The notes beneath the pieces were generated by a model that ran no database searches, had not been told where the DNA came from, and saw nothing but the letters and a program-made list of their open reading frames with translations. 64,000 bases of DNA from Anaerohalosphaera lusitana. Lineage in GTDB: Bacteria; Planctomycetota; Phycisphaerae; Sedimentisphaerales; Anaerohalosphaeraceae. A program made the translations under genes and the position numbers. The stretch spans positions 2,418,001 to 2,482,000 of the forward strand of contig NZ_CP019791.1 in assembly GCF_002007645.1 (NCBI RefSeq), read 5' to 3'. How positions within the stretch are numbered: the stretch's first letter is position 1; every line of letters begins with the position of its first letter. Positions 8,730 through 17,550 of the stretch are shown here, piece after piece.

Positions 8730-9872
8730 TCAGGCTATTTTATACTCCGAAATTGATTCCGATTCCAGTGCGTTTGTGAGCTCGATGGATTCAAGAGCCC
8801 AGTAACTGAAAGTTCCAGCCTCGATACGCTCCCTTATTTCGGCCATCAGCCGCTGGTAGAACACTATATTATGGATCGTTACCAGTATCGGACCGAGCAT
8901 TTCACCGACATTGAAGAAGTGTCGCAGTGTTCCCCGGCCGAAATTTCGGCAGCAGTAACATGGGCAATCGGGGTCAATGGGGCCGGTGTCCTGCGCATGC
9001 ATTGAATTCCGCATTCTTATCGGACCATTCTTCGTGAACGCGAATGCATTTCGTCCGTTTCGCGTGGGCAGTACACAGTCGAACATATCCACACCGGCAT
9101 GGACCGCTGCGACAATATCCACGGGCATGCCGACACCCATGAGGTATCGCGGTTTATCGGACGGTAAAAGTGCCGCTGTGTGCTGTGTGGTGCGGATCAT
9201 ATTCTCGTGACCCTCACCCACGCTGAGGCCGCCGATCGCGTATCCGGGGAAATCAAGTTTTATCAGTTCTTCTGCGCACAAGGATCGCATTTCAGGATCG
9301 ACACCGCCCTGGACGATGCCGAAAAGGAGCTGATCATCACGGCTGTGCGTCTTTTTGCAGATCTCGGCCCAGCGTATGGTCCTGTCCACGGCGACCTGGA
9401 TCTGCTCGCGTTTTGCGGGGAAGGGGGTGCACTCGTCGAAGCACATGATGATGTCCGCACCGAGCTGATTCTGGACGGTGGTGGCAATCTCGGCGTCCAT
9501 ATATATTTTTCGGCCGTCAATGTGGCTCGCGAATTCCACGCCGTCATCGCCGACGCGGTTCAGTGTGCTGAGCGAGAATACCTGGTATCCGCCGCTGTCT
9601 GTTAGTATCGGTCCGTCCCAGCCCATCAGTCCGTGCAGGTCGCCGAGAGCATCGACGATCTCCGCGCCGGGGCGGATCATCATGTGATATGTGTTCGCCA
9701 GAACGATGCTCGAGCCGGTATCTTTCAGTTGCAGGGGGGTAAGACCCTTGACGGAGCCGCGGGTGCCCACGGGCATAAACACAGGCGTCTCGATGGTGCC
9801 GTGTGCGGTTTGGAGTCGGCCGCGTCTTGCAGAGCTGCCGTTATCATTAGTCAGAACTTCAAAAACACTCAT
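8730..9872 (-). CDS. tgt: Queuine/7-deazaguanine tRNA-ribosyltransferase
   Basis: 380 residues. Exchanges guanine-34 of GUN-anticodon tRNAs for a queuosine precursor. Visible: catalytic-region TDSGGYQVFSLS, the loop GGLSVGEG, CVLPTRNGRNA with the nucleophile-region aspartate just before it, and the zinc-binding C-x-C-x2-C ... H cluster (CPCYCC, then HN about 25 residues on). It begins 2 bp after the stop of the SpoIID-like gene, so the two are probably translated from one message. A 152-bp gap follows before yajC. Confidence 0.95.
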   Translation of the reverse strand: MSVFEVLTNDNGSSARRGRLQTAHGTIETPVFMPVGTRGSVKGLTPLQLKDTGSSIVLANTYHMMIRPGAEIVDALGDLHGLMGWDGPILTDSGGYQVFSLSTLNRVGDDGVEFASHIDGRKIYMDAEIATTVQNQLGADIIMCFDECTPFPAKREQIQVAVDRTIRWAEICKKTHSRDDQLLFGIVQGGVDPEMRSLCAEELIKLDFPGYAIGGLSVGEGHENMIRTTQHTAALLPSDKPRYLMGVGMPVDIVAAVHAGVDMFDCVLPTRNGRNAFAFTKNGPIRMRNSMHAQDTGPIDPDCPCYCCRNFGRGTLRHFFNVGEMLGPILVTIHNIVFYQRLMAEIRERIEAGTFSYWALESIELTNALESESISEYKIA

Positions 9873-9874
9873 GC

Positions 9875-11128
9875 TTAGTAAATCTTCACCAGATCAGAAT
9901 TCGGATAATAATAAGACAGCACTTCTTTGTAGCCGAATCCTTCTCTGGCCATTCCCAGTGCTCCGTATTGACACATTCCCACGCCGTGACCGAAACCACG
10001 CCCATTAGAAAATTTGAAACTGCCGTCGGGCTGTTTCGATATATTACACCATGTACTCTTGAGTACCTTTCCGCTGGGGTCGAGCGTCAGTCTCAGATCC
10101 TCGCCTCTCAGGATGCCGGTCTTTCCTTTATTGTCCACAACCTTCAGCATCGCGATTCGACCGGTACTGCCGTAATCACTTACGCGTGTCGGTACGATCT
10201 TATCTACGGTGGTCAGCCCTTCGAGACTGCTGTATCCCGAGGTGATCTTTGCGGTTACGACCGAAGAGGGTAGTACGACAGGCTTCCAGTTCATGTATTT
10301 TTCGCCTGCGGTCTTCTTGCAGTATTGACAGTCTACACCGCTGAGGGGTTTGTATGAATCGCCGAAGACGTTTTTGCTGTCTTCCGTGTGTCCGCCGCAG
10401 GTCGAACTGTAATACGTTGGGAATATTCCGCCTGGGCCGTCGCCGTTATCACAAGTCAGAACCTGTCCTGCGGTCGCGTCGAGTGCAGTTCTTACCATGG
10501 CGGATTCCGATTCCAGCCCGCCGTACATCTGGTTGGCTTCGGTAGCTTTGACGTCCCATTGCCGGTCGGTGCCGAACCTGTGTTTGATATACAGGCAGTA
10601 AGTTCGTGCAGCTACCGCCTGTGCCTTGAGCGCTTCGGGTTCCCAGTAGGCGGGCATCTCTTCACCGACGACACCGGCGAGGTAATTCTCAACATCGAGT
10701 TCATTGATGACATCCAGTCCGCCGCGTGCATCGATGATGATACGAACATCGCCGCGGTACTTACGTCCGTCGATCGTGACGAATGTGTCCTTTACCTGCA
10801 AATCTACATCGCCCGCGAATGAATGACGGCCCAGCCGTATCATTCCGTTCCAGGGTACGATGTCAACTTCACCGGGTGTGAAGTGGGCGGATGTTCCGTC
10901 GGTGCAGGCCACGTCGAAGCCGCCGGCAGTCGACAATTTGGCGGAATCTGCGTTGTTCTTCAAGAGCACACGAATATTGAGATCGCGAGCTTCAGCAGGA
11001 ACGACCTTTGGTTCGACAGTGGTTCTTTTTTGGCAGCTTCCAAGCACTGCGCATAAAAACGCCAGCGAGCAGACTGCCCATGCAGTGAAACTCTTGCTGG
11101 CGAAAATGTTTCTTAGATCCACGCGCAA
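9875..11128 (-). CDS. SpoIID/LytB-domain lipoprotein (putative peptidoglycan lytic enzyme)
   Basis: 417 residues. The N-terminal signal ends in AVLGSC, a good lipobox, so it is probably a lipoprotein. The SpoIID core is clear: NELDVENYLAGVVGEEMP with the conserved acidic pair, followed by EALKAQAVAARTY, then STCGGHTE and the C-terminal GRGFGHGVGMCQYGA. SpoIID cleaves peptidoglycan glycan strands denuded of stem peptides in spore formers. Here there is no sporulation context, so a wall-remodelling role is inferred. Extra cysteines (CQYC, TWC) may bind metal. Directly upstream of tgt. Confidence 0.85.
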   Translation of the reverse strand: MRVDLRNIFASKSFTAWAVCSLAFLCAVLGSCQKRTTVEPKVVPAEARDLNIRVLLKNNADSAKLSTAGGFDVACTDGTSAHFTPGEVDIVPWNGMIRLGRHSFAGDVDLQVKDTFVTIDGRKYRGDVRIIIDARGGLDVINELDVENYLAGVVGEEMPAYWEPEALKAQAVAARTYCLYIKHRFGTDRQWDVKATEANQMYGGLESESAMVRTALDATAGQVLTCDNGDGPGGIFPTYYSSTCGGHTEDSKNVFGDSYKPLSGVDCQYCKKTAGEKYMNWKPVVLPSSVVTAKITSGYSSLEGLTTVDKIVPTRVSDYGSTGRIAMLKVVDNKGKTGILRGEDLRLTLDPSGKVLKSTWCNISKQPDGSFKFSNGRGFGHGVGMCQYGALGMAREGFGYKEVLSYYYPNSDLVKIY

Positions 11129-11195
11129 ACCAAAGCCCCTGACGGTCCAAAATCCGATTGATCAGCAAACTGTTTCGAACCGATCCCTGCCATGC

Positions 11196-12494
11196 TTAGT
11201 CCAGCTTACGCAGGCCCAGGCCGAATTCCGAGAGACGCTCCTTGATCTCGTTAAGGCTCGTAACGCCGAAATTCTTACAGCCGAGAAGTTCAGCCTCTGT
11301 CCTTGCACACAGTTCGGCCAGTGTTCGAATGTTCAGCCGCTGCAGACACCTTCTGGCACGCACTGAAAGCTCGAGATCGTCGACAGTTTTGCCGAGCATC
11401 TCAGCGTCCGCGCCATCGACAGCCTCCGGTTCAACGGCCGGGGGCTTTTTGTCTTCAAGTGCCATACCGAGACGCAGTCCCTTTTGTTCGAGAATACGTT
11501 TGATTTCCGTCAGCGAGGTTTCGCCGAAGTTCTTGTACGAAAGCAGCTCTGCCTCGGTTATCCTCAAGAGATCGCCGATCGTGTGGATATTCATTTTCTT
11601 AAGGCAGTTTCGGCTACGGACTGAAAGCTCGAAGTCGGAGATCGGAATTTCGAGTATCTTGTTGCGTCGGCTCTTGAGCTTTTCCTTCTCTTCGTCATAG
11701 ACCATGTCCTGCGAGCTTAGGATGTCCTTGAGGAACAGTTGGGCACGCTTATGGTTCGGATGGCAGTTCAGTACCATTTCGACACAGCTTTCGGCCTTTT
11801 CGTATTCGCCTCGGTCCTCGTGAAGGACAGCGAGGTTCAAAAGGGCGTTGACATATACGGGAGAGCTGGCCTTGATCTGCTTGTAGTAGTCGATAGCTGC
11901 CTCGTCATCGCCCCGCAGGTCGCACGCGAAAGCGAGGTGGAAAAGTGCTCTGTGGTGATTGGGATCCAGCTCTGCTGCGATCTCGAAGTTGCTGATCGCC
12001 TCTTCGTACTTGCCCTGGTCGCTGAGCAGTCTGCCGAGCTGGTAATGGTAATCTGCACTAACCTTTGCAAAATTCGCACAAGTTTCTGCCTGCTTCTCTG
12101 CTTCTTCGAATTTTTTGGCCAGCCTGAGAGTGTCGATCTTTTCCAGTACAACCAGCAGGTTGTCGGCTTTTTGTTTAAGGGCCTTATCGAAGGCCTCCAG
12201 TGCCTCATCGTACTTCTCAGCGCCGCGAAGGGCACAACCCAGGAAAAAGAATTTCTCTTTGCAGTCCGAAGACTTTTTCAGCAGTTCCACAGCCTCTGCG
12301 TACCTGCCCAGAAACAACATTCCAATCCCGGCTGCGAGCTGGTTTGATTTGTTCTTATCAACTTCTTCTGCGAATTTTATCTTGTTATACTCACTGCTGT
12401 TGACGGAATTTTCGATCTTTCTAGCGTCAGCAAAACTGATCATTTGATTGCCGAATAGAGCTTCCGTAGCATCTGCGATTGATTCCATAACCAA
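11196..12494 (-). CDS. TPR protein with two tandem RNA polymerase alpha-CTD-like domains
   Basis: 432 residues. Residues about 45-265 form TPR repeats (for example AVELLKKSSDCKEKFFFLGC, EAISNFEIAAELDPNHHRAL). Two modules very like the C-terminal domain of RpoA follow at about 283-345 and 370-432, each with the pattern DxELSVRxRxCLxxxNIxTxxxL...TEAELL...KNFGxTSLxEIK. In E. coli alpha-CTD this helix-hairpin-helix fold binds UP-element DNA and activators. The key arginine of VRS is kept in both modules, the asparagine of NCL only in the first, and the lysine before SL is threonine in both. Function is not established; binding of DNA or a transcription factor is a reasonable inference. It has its own strong promoter. 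Confidence 0.8.
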   Translation of the reverse strand: MVMESIADATEALFGNQMISFADARKIENSVNSSEYNKIKFAEEVDKNKSNQLAAGIGMLFLGRYAEAVELLKKSSDCKEKFFFLGCALRGAEKYDEALEAFDKALKQKADNLLVVLEKIDTLRLAKKFEEAEKQAETCANFAKVSADYHYQLGRLLSDQGKYEEAISNFEIAAELDPNHHRALFHLAFACDLRGDDEAAIDYYKQIKASSPVYVNALLNLAVLHEDRGEYEKAESCVEMVLNCHPNHKRAQLFLKDILSSQDMVYDEEKEKLKSRRNKILEIPISDFELSVRSRNCLKKMNIHTIGDLLRITEAELLSYKNFGETSLTEIKRILEQKGLRLGMALEDKKPPAVEPEAVDGADAEMLGKTVDDLELSVRARRCLQRLNIRTLAELCARTEAELLGCKNFGVTSLNEIKERLSEFGLGLRKLD

Positions 12495-12637
12495 TTACTC
12501 TCCTGTAAACGTGACTGCTGCAATAAAGCCGACTACTTTCATTTCCATTTTTATGTTGTTGCCAAACCGCATGGCATAGCATACACTGTCGAAACAGGTT
12601 TGGCGCGGACCATGCCCGCTGAACCTGTAAACCGCAC

Positions 12638-12665
12638 ATTATAGGGAACTTGTGACATTTTGCAA
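12638..12665 (-). promoter_or_regulatory. Sigma-70 type promoter for the TPR/alpha-CTD gene
   Basis: Minus strand TTGCAA (12665-12660), 16-bp spacer, TATAAT (12643-12638). The expected start near 12630 gives a leader of about 135 nt before the ATG at 12494. The rest of the 12495-12794 divergent spacer shows no other convincing element; no clear promoter for the resB-like gene was found. Confidence 0.7.
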
Positions 12666-12794
12666 GGCCAATTTTTTGCACTAAATACGAAAAATGGGCT
12701 TCGAATGTCGCAAAGGTTTTTGGGGCCTGTTATGAGTGACCCGCGGCGGTATCCGAACGAACAGTATTTGTCCTGAAATGAATCGAATTAGAAC

Positions 12795-13868
12795 GTGTCA
12801 GTGGCTGAAAACCGCATGAGCAAATTGAGACAAATCATTTTCTGGCTGGTACTTACTGTGATCGCGGTGCTGATCGGCTGTTCCGTTTACGGAGCGTTTA
12901 TCGGTGCTGATCGGGCTGAGATCTTTTTCAATTCGCTGCCGCTGGCGTCTTTCTGGGTTCTTTTTCTGCTGCTGCTTGCTGCCGGGTTTGCTGTATTTCC
13001 CGCTCTATGGCGAAAGCCTGCTCTGCTGCTCTGTCATCTTGGGCCCATACTGGTTCTTATCGGCGGCCTGTGGGGATCACAAACCGCTCATGAGCTGCGG
13101 CGTGAATTCGGGCTGGCTGATAAGCTCTATAAGGGCAAGATCGCGGTTTTGGAGGGTGAAGCTGTAAATGAGGCACTGCTGCCGCCTGAATACGAAGAGA
13201 GCTTCGAGCTGCCTTTCAGTTTGCGGCTCAAGGACTTCAGAATCGAGTATTATCCGATCGGTTCTCTTGTTATTCAATCCAGACCTACCGAGACGCGACC
13301 GACCAAAACCTGGAACCTGCCCGCTGAGATCGGTAAAACCTATTCCCTGACGGACGGCGAAACTGTCGAGATAGTCAAGGTTTACCGCAATTTCAAGATT
13401 ACCATCGAAGACGGGCAGGTGCAGCCCAAAGACGTGCCCGGACCGGCTCAGAATCCGGCTGTAGAGGTGATTCTGCGGGATGAGGAAGGCAATGAGATGC
13501 GAAAATACGCCTTTCAGAACTTCCCGGGTCATATAAAGCCGGAGGACCAGTACGCATTGCGGTATAACCGGAACATAAAGGATTTTATAAGCGAAGCTGA
13601 CATACTGGTTGACGGCGAGGTCCAAAAGCAGGCCGAGATCGAAGTTAACCACCCGCTTTATTACGACGGCTACCATCTTTATCAGAGCGAGTATCGGCAG
13701 GTCGGCCCTGGTTCTTATATGAGTATACTGAGCGTAGTTTCCGACAGGGGGTTGTATTTTGTCTGGGCCGGCTACGCTGCTCTTTGCCTGGGGATCGTGT
13801 GGCAGCTCTGGTTCGTAAAGCTCGTTTCGAAAATAAGCAGGCGAAGGGGGGGCAACAGTGGAAATTAA
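12795..13868 (+). CDS. ResB-like cytochrome c biogenesis protein
   Basis: 357 residues. Three hydrophobic N-terminal segments (about residues 10-100), a large periplasmic ResB-like domain (FELPFSLRLKDFRIEYYPIG ... QKQAEIEVNHPLYYDGYHLYQSEY) and a C-terminal membrane helix (VWAGYAALCLGIVWQLWFV). ResB/Ccs1 delivers reduced apocytochrome c and haem to the synthase. The GTG at 12795 is the longest start; the ATG at 12816 is an equally likely alternative. It overlaps the ccsA-like gene by 11 bp, so the two encode a translationally coupled system II haem lyase pair. Confidence 0.85.
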   Translation: MSVAENRMSKLRQIIFWLVLTVIAVLIGCSVYGAFIGADRAEIFFNSLPLASFWVLFLLLLAAGFAVFPALWRKPALLLCHLGPILVLIGGLWGSQTAHELRREFGLADKLYKGKIAVLEGEAVNEALLPPEYEESFELPFSLRLKDFRIEYYPIGSLVIQSRPTETRPTKTWNLPAEIGKTYSLTDGETVEIVKVYRNFKITIEDGQVQPKDVPGPAQNPAVEVILRDEEGNEMRKYAFQNFPGHIKPEDQYALRYNRNIKDFISEADILVDGEVQKQAEIEVNHPLYYDGYHLYQSEYRQVGPGSYMSILSVVSDRGLYFVWAGYAALCLGIVWQLWFVKLVSKISRRRGGNSGN

Positions 13869-14643
13869 GACCAATCCACTTGGCATACTCATCTATGCTG
13901 CCATGTTCTGCTATCTGGCGGCCTTTGTGGTTTTTGTCGCCCGAAAGAGAAAAGAGGGCCGTTTAATATATGCTCTTGGCTTTGTTGTCGCCTGCACAGC
14001 ATTCGTGTACCGCTGGGTTGATGTGAACCATGTGCCCATGAAGAACCTTTTCGAAGTGTTTATTCTTATGGGTGTGTGCATATTCCCGATAACATATCTT
14101 TCTAAGCGATTTCTCGGCACCTCGGGCGAGGCGTTCGACATGGCTGTCGGTTTTATCGTCATGTTTCCGGCCGGGTTCGTGTTTGATGATTCTTCCATGA
14201 CCCTGATGCCCGCTTTGCAGAGTCCGCTTTTCGCACCGCATGTTGCTACCTATATGGTTTCATACATTTTTATGGCCAAAGCCGCGTGTCAGGCTGCAGC
14301 CCAACTTATCAAGCTCAAACCGGCCGGGAGGCTGGCAGATTATGAGAGGTCGAGCTATAACATGGTTTGCGCAGGTTTTCCTTTGATGACCCTGGGCCTG
14401 TTACTGGGCAGTGTCTGGGGTAAATTCGCATGGGGTGATTACTGGGGTTGGGATCCCAAGGAGCTGTGGGGGCTGATTTCGTGGCTGGTTTATGTGGGAT
14501 ATTTGCACTGGAGGTATATGTACGGCACGAAAAGGCCCAAAGCTAACAGTGTGTGGGTGCTTGCGGGTTTTGCAGCCATCATAATTACGCTTTTATGGGT
14601 AAATCTGTCACGGTTGTTCAGCGGGATGCACAGTTATGCATGA
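13858..14643 (+). CDS. ccsA: CcsA/ResC-type haem lyase component
   Basis: 261 residues, polytopic membrane protein. Contains the haem-handling tryptophan-rich motif WGDYWGWDPKELWGLISWL near residue 195-213 and flanking histidines (HVPMKNLFE, and GMHSY at the C-terminus), as in CcsA/CcmC/CcmF proteins that ligate haem to c-type cytochromes. GTG start preceded by GAAGGGGGG, overlapping the end of the ResB-like gene. Its presence implies c-type cytochromes made by system II. Confidence 0.9.
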   Translation: MEIKTNPLGILIYAAMFCYLAAFVVFVARKRKEGRLIYALGFVVACTAFVYRWVDVNHVPMKNLFEVFILMGVCIFPITYLSKRFLGTSGEAFDMAVGFIVMFPAGFVFDDSSMTLMPALQSPLFAPHVATYMVSYIFMAKAACQAAAQLIKLKPAGRLADYERSSYNMVCAGFPLMTLGLLLGSVWGKFAWGDYWGWDPKELWGLISWLVYVGYLHWRYMYGTKRPKANSVWVLAGFAAIIITLLWVNLSRLFSGMHSYA

Positions 14644-14669
14644 ATTTGGCGGGCTGGGTGAAAATAGCA

Positions 14670-14705
14670 AGACGGCGCAGCAGAATCGAATCCGCCGCAC
14701 CGTCT
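14670..14705 (-). terminator. Possible terminator of hisI
   Basis: On the minus strand AGACGG is perfectly paired with CCGTCT and the stem extends inward by further pairs that need three G-U wobbles; the following T content is weak (CTTGCTATTTT). It lies between the convergent ccsA and hisI ends and pairs better in the hisI direction. Confidence 0.45.
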
Positions 14706-14737
14706 GAATTGGCTGTGCTTATAGGACCTCTCGGGTT

Positions 14738-15151
14738 CTATTTTTTGTATGCTTCGTTGGGATCGTAGACTTTTTCAGCCACGAATTCCAGTTCGTTTGT
14801 CGTGCCCGGCTTTACCGCCCGATAGAAACATGACTGATAACCGACGTGGCACTGACCCTGGTCGACCTTGACCTTTAGGATCAAACAATCCTGGTCGCAG
14901 TCAACGAGTATCTGCTGAACTTTCTGCATGTGGCCGGATTGCTCGCCTTTTTTCCACAGTTTCTGTCGGCTTCGGCTGAAGAATACGGCATTGCCGGTTT
15001 CCAGAGTCAGCTTGAGGGCTTCGTCATTCATGTACGCCACCATCAGCACCTGACCGCTATCAGCGTCCTGTGAAATGGCTGTGATCAAGCCGTTTGCATC
15101 GAATTTTGGCTGAAACGAAAGACCTTCTTCGATTTTCTTGTCTGCTGCCAC
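14738..15151 (-). CDS. hisI: Phosphoribosyl-AMP cyclohydrolase
   Basis: About 137 residues. Opens the purine ring of phosphoribosyl-AMP in histidine synthesis. Motifs: [35 protein letters not shown], and the metal-binding [11 protein letters not shown] with [11 protein letters not shown]. No HisE domain follows, so it is monofunctional. The start is taken as GTG at 15151 because AAGGAG stands 9 nt upstream of it; a longer frame to 15220 has no such site. The other his genes are not in this window. Confidence 0.93.
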   Translation of the reverse strand: MAADKKIEEGLSFQPKFDANGLITAISQDADSGQVLMVAYMNDEALKLTLETGNAVFFSRSRQKLWKKGEQSGHMQKVQQILVDCDQDCLILKVKVDQGQCHVGYQSCFYRAVKPGTTNELEFVAEKVYDPNEAYKK

Positions 15152-15192
15152 TTCTATTATCTCCTTAATTGTGTTAGTATCTCGGCCGATTA

Positions 15193-15220
15193 GTTTTACC
15201 TGTAAGAATCGATAACGCAA
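15193..15220 (-). promoter_or_regulatory. Candidate promoter for hisI
   Basis: Minus strand TTGCGT (15220-15215), 16-bp spacer, TAAAAC (15198-15193), about 35 nt ahead of the hisI GTG. The -10 matches the consensus at four of six positions; moderate support only. Confidence 0.4.
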
Positions 15221-15240
15221 GGATTTTAAGGGAAATTATA

Positions 15241-16305
15241 TTGTCGCCAGCCTGGACCAGCACCCATAAGCAGTTCATGACCGTCTCGATCCGGGTTTTG
15301 ATCGCTGCTGGAGCCCTGTATCTGGTTTTCAAAGGTGAAGATCTAACCGAGCTGGGCGATGTAATGCTTGGGCTCAACAAGCTCGTTTTTGCGGGTGCAC
15401 TGGGGCTTTATTTAGCAGGTCAGGCTGTTTTTGTACTTCGCTGGCGGCTCATTTCGAGTGTTCAATCCGTGCATTTTGGCTTTTTTGCAGGGCTTAAGCT
15501 GCACTTTCTTGGGCTTTTCTACAATAATTGCCTGCCCAGCGCGGTCGGAGGCGATCTGCTTCGGGCCTGGTACGTAACCAAGCATTGTGACCCTGATCGC
15601 AAGGTCGAAGCGGTTTTGAGTGTCGCTGTTGACAGAGCTGTAGGTCTGATCGGAATGATCCTGATGGCTGCGACTTTCTATTTTCTCTGGCCTGTAGAGA
15701 CGGCTGACGCCCAAACAGCTCCTGTAACCGCAGGTGAGGGGGGCGGCCAGCTTGTAGGATTTCTAAAATTCGGTGGTGTTCTGTTTCTCTGCGTACTTTT
15801 TGCTTTGGCGGTCCTTACAGCGTCAAAAAAGGGTCGTAATTGGCTCGTAAGTTTGGTCAGCAGGGTCGAGCATTTATTTATACATGTCGTCAAAACGTTC
15901 GTAACAGCCGTTGGTCTTTATTCCAGACGAATGCATGTAATACTGCTAGGGATCGTATTGACGTTTTTTTCGCAGGGCCTTTGCATACTGGGCTTCTGGC
16001 TGTGCGGACGGAACCTTGGTCTGGACGTTAATGTAAAGTATTACTATGTACTATTTCCGGTTTCGTGGATGATCGGTTCGCTTCCGATCAGTATCGGAGG
16101 GGTCGGGCTGATGGAGGGGTGGTTGAAGATAGCCTTCACCAAGCTTTCCGGTGGTCAGTCAGTGCTTGCAGCGGCAGTGGCTATCTGTCAGCGACTGATC
16201 TGGCTGATCGGCTCGATACCCGGCTTGCTGATACATATTTTTGGTGCACATCTGCCGACACACAAAGAAGAGATTTTTATTGACTCGGCCGAAGAGATAG
16301 ATTAG
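15241..16305 (+). CDS. Flippase-like membrane protein of the UPF0104/YbhN (LPG synthase TM) family
   Basis: 354 residues with about eight hydrophobic helices. Features typical of the lysylphosphatidylglycerol synthase TM-region family are visible: FAGLKLHFLGLFYNNCLPSAVGGD, then RAW, VDRAVGLIGM, and a C-terminal PISIGGVGLMEG. The soluble aminoacyl-transferase domain of MprF is lacking, so this is the stand-alone membrane version, generally thought to move or bind lipids. TTG start at 15241; AAGGG lies upstream at 15228-15232. Substrate unknown. Divergent from hisI. Confidence 0.8.
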   Translation: MSPAWTSTHKQFMTVSIRVLIAAGALYLVFKGEDLTELGDVMLGLNKLVFAGALGLYLAGQAVFVLRWRLISSVQSVHFGFFAGLKLHFLGLFYNNCLPSAVGGDLLRAWYVTKHCDPDRKVEAVLSVAVDRAVGLIGMILMAATFYFLWPVETADAQTAPVTAGEGGGQLVGFLKFGGVLFLCVLFALAVLTASKKGRNWLVSLVSRVEHLFIHVVKTFVTAVGLYSRRMHVILLGIVLTFFSQGLCILGFWLCGRNLGLDVNVKYYYVLFPVSWMIGSLPISIGGVGLMEGWLKIAFTKLSGGQSVLAAAVAICQRLIWLIGSIPGLLIHIFGAHLPTHKEEIFIDSAEEID

Positions 16306-16345
16306 TGTTGCATAATAAGGTATAAATTTACGCTTGAATGACGAA

Positions 16346-16368
16346 AAAATCACGTGTTAAGTGATTTT
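16346..16368 (+). terminator. Weak hairpin after the flippase-like gene
   Basis: AAAATCAC and GTGATTTT form an 8-bp inverted repeat around a 7-nt loop. The A/T arms could act as a bidirectional weak terminator, but the stem is AT-rich. Confidence 0.3.
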
Positions 16369-16405
16369 GAAAATACACCAGCGGCACTCCGCAAAGGACA
16401 GCGGT

Positions 16406-17119
16406 ATGCGGGCTTTGAAAAACTTTAGAACTTACTTTCTGCGGGGCTTGGCTGCCCTTTTGCCGACGATTGTAACCCTTTGGATATTCTTCCAATCCTA
16501 CATGTTCGTCGAGAACAGGGTCAGTGTGCACGTCAACAGATGGCTCGTGCAGACCATTCTGTTATTTACCGACAGGTACAGCAAGGAATTCCTGACCGAT
16601 TTCTGGGTTCACGGTCCCGGCAAGATTACCGGTTTCTTTGTTGCGATTGTCGGCGTAGTATTTATTGGAGCGTTCCTTGCGAGCGTAGTAGGCCGTTCGT
16701 TCTGGCACGTTATAGAACGTACCCTGATGAGGGCTCCGCTGATAAAAAAGGTGTATCCGTTTGTTAAACAGATCACTGATTTTCTTTTGACGCAGAAAAC
16801 GTTGTCTTTTACGAGGGTTGTGGCCCTTCAATACCCTCGAAGAGGTGTATGGTCGGTAGGTATGGTTACCGGAACGGGACTGAAAACGATCTCGAAGGCT
16901 AAAAACAAGGAATTTTTAACGGTTTTTGTGCCTACATCGCCTACACCTTTTACAGGATATGTTATAATGACACCCAGAGATGAAACGATAGAACTTGATA
17001 TGACGATAGAGGAAGCACTGAGATTTACTATTAGCGGCGGCGTTATCACGCCATCTGACCGTGAGACTTTCAAGCAGCTTTCTGAAAGCGATCAGAAGGC
17101 GATCGATAGCGAAAAATAG
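16406..17119 (+). CDS. DUF502 family membrane protein
   Basis: About 237 residues. Two N-terminal membrane helices (YFLRGLAALLPTIVTLWIFF and ITGFFVAIVGVVFIGAFLAS) and a cytosolic C-terminal part containing the family segments IPLIKKVYPFVKQ-like (APLIKKVYPFVKQITDF), FVPTSPTPFTGYV and MTIEEALRFTISGG. The ATG at 16406 is chosen since AAAGGA lies 8 nt upstream and the N-terminus then begins like relatives; a GTG at 16361 sits inside a hairpin. Function of DUF502 proteins is unclear; they are common in Gram-negative bacteria and plants. Confidence 0.85.
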   Translation: MRALKNFRTYFLRGLAALLPTIVTLWIFFQSYMFVENRVSVHVNRWLVQTILLFTDRYSKEFLTDFWVHGPGKITGFFVAIVGVVFIGAFLASVVGRSFWHVIERTLMRAPLIKKVYPFVKQITDFLLTQKTLSFTRVVALQYPRRGVWSVGMVTGTGLKTISKAKNKEFLTVFVPTSPTPFTGYVIMTPRDETIELDMTIEEALRFTISGGVITPSDRETFKQLSESDQKAIDSEK

Positions 17120-17152
17120 CTTCTGGTTTTTATGTTACACAGGGAGAGTAAA

Positions 17153-17506
17153 ATGCTTTTCACGATCACAGGTAAACACTTGGACGTTACAGAAGCAATG
17201 AAGGCACACGCTGAAGAGAAGACAGCTAAGCTGCCCCGATACTTCGACGGTATCAACCAGGTCGAAGTGGTTATCGAGGGTAACGAGGGAGGACGAACTT
17301 CGGTTGAGATCATCGCCCGCGGCGAACATAACAATATTTTCATTGCCAAAGAAGCCGGCGATGATACATATGCATGCATAGATATAGTCGTTCACAAGCT
17401 GCAGAGACAGCTTAGGAAGAAAAAACAGAAACAGCGTAACAATAAGCATATCCCAGGTCCATCTGCGGCAGGCATTCCTCCTGAATCAGAGGAAGAAGTC
17501 GCCTGA
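17153..17506 (+). CDS. hpf: Ribosome hibernation-promoting factor (short HPF/YfiA type)
   Basis: 117 residues, beginning MLFTITGKHLDVTEAMKAHAEEK, the usual start of HPF/RaiA proteins that bind the 30S decoding region and silence ribosomes. The C-terminus ends in a basic KKKQKQ stretch plus a short tail; it lacks the dimerising extension of long HPF, so it is the short type. AGGGAGAG precedes the chosen ATG; the frame upstream to 17132 has no such site. It sits directly before an EIIA-Ntr-like gene, as hpf and ptsN do in proteobacteria. Confidence 0.92.
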   Translation: MLFTITGKHLDVTEAMKAHAEEKTAKLPRYFDGINQVEVVIEGNEGGRTSVEIIARGEHNNIFIAKEAGDDTYACIDIVVHKLQRQLRKKKQKQRNNKHIPGPSAAGIPPESEEEVA

Positions 17507-17550
17507 GGCAGACTGGCTGGGAAGAATTAGTGGTGTGTTTAGGAGAAAAG

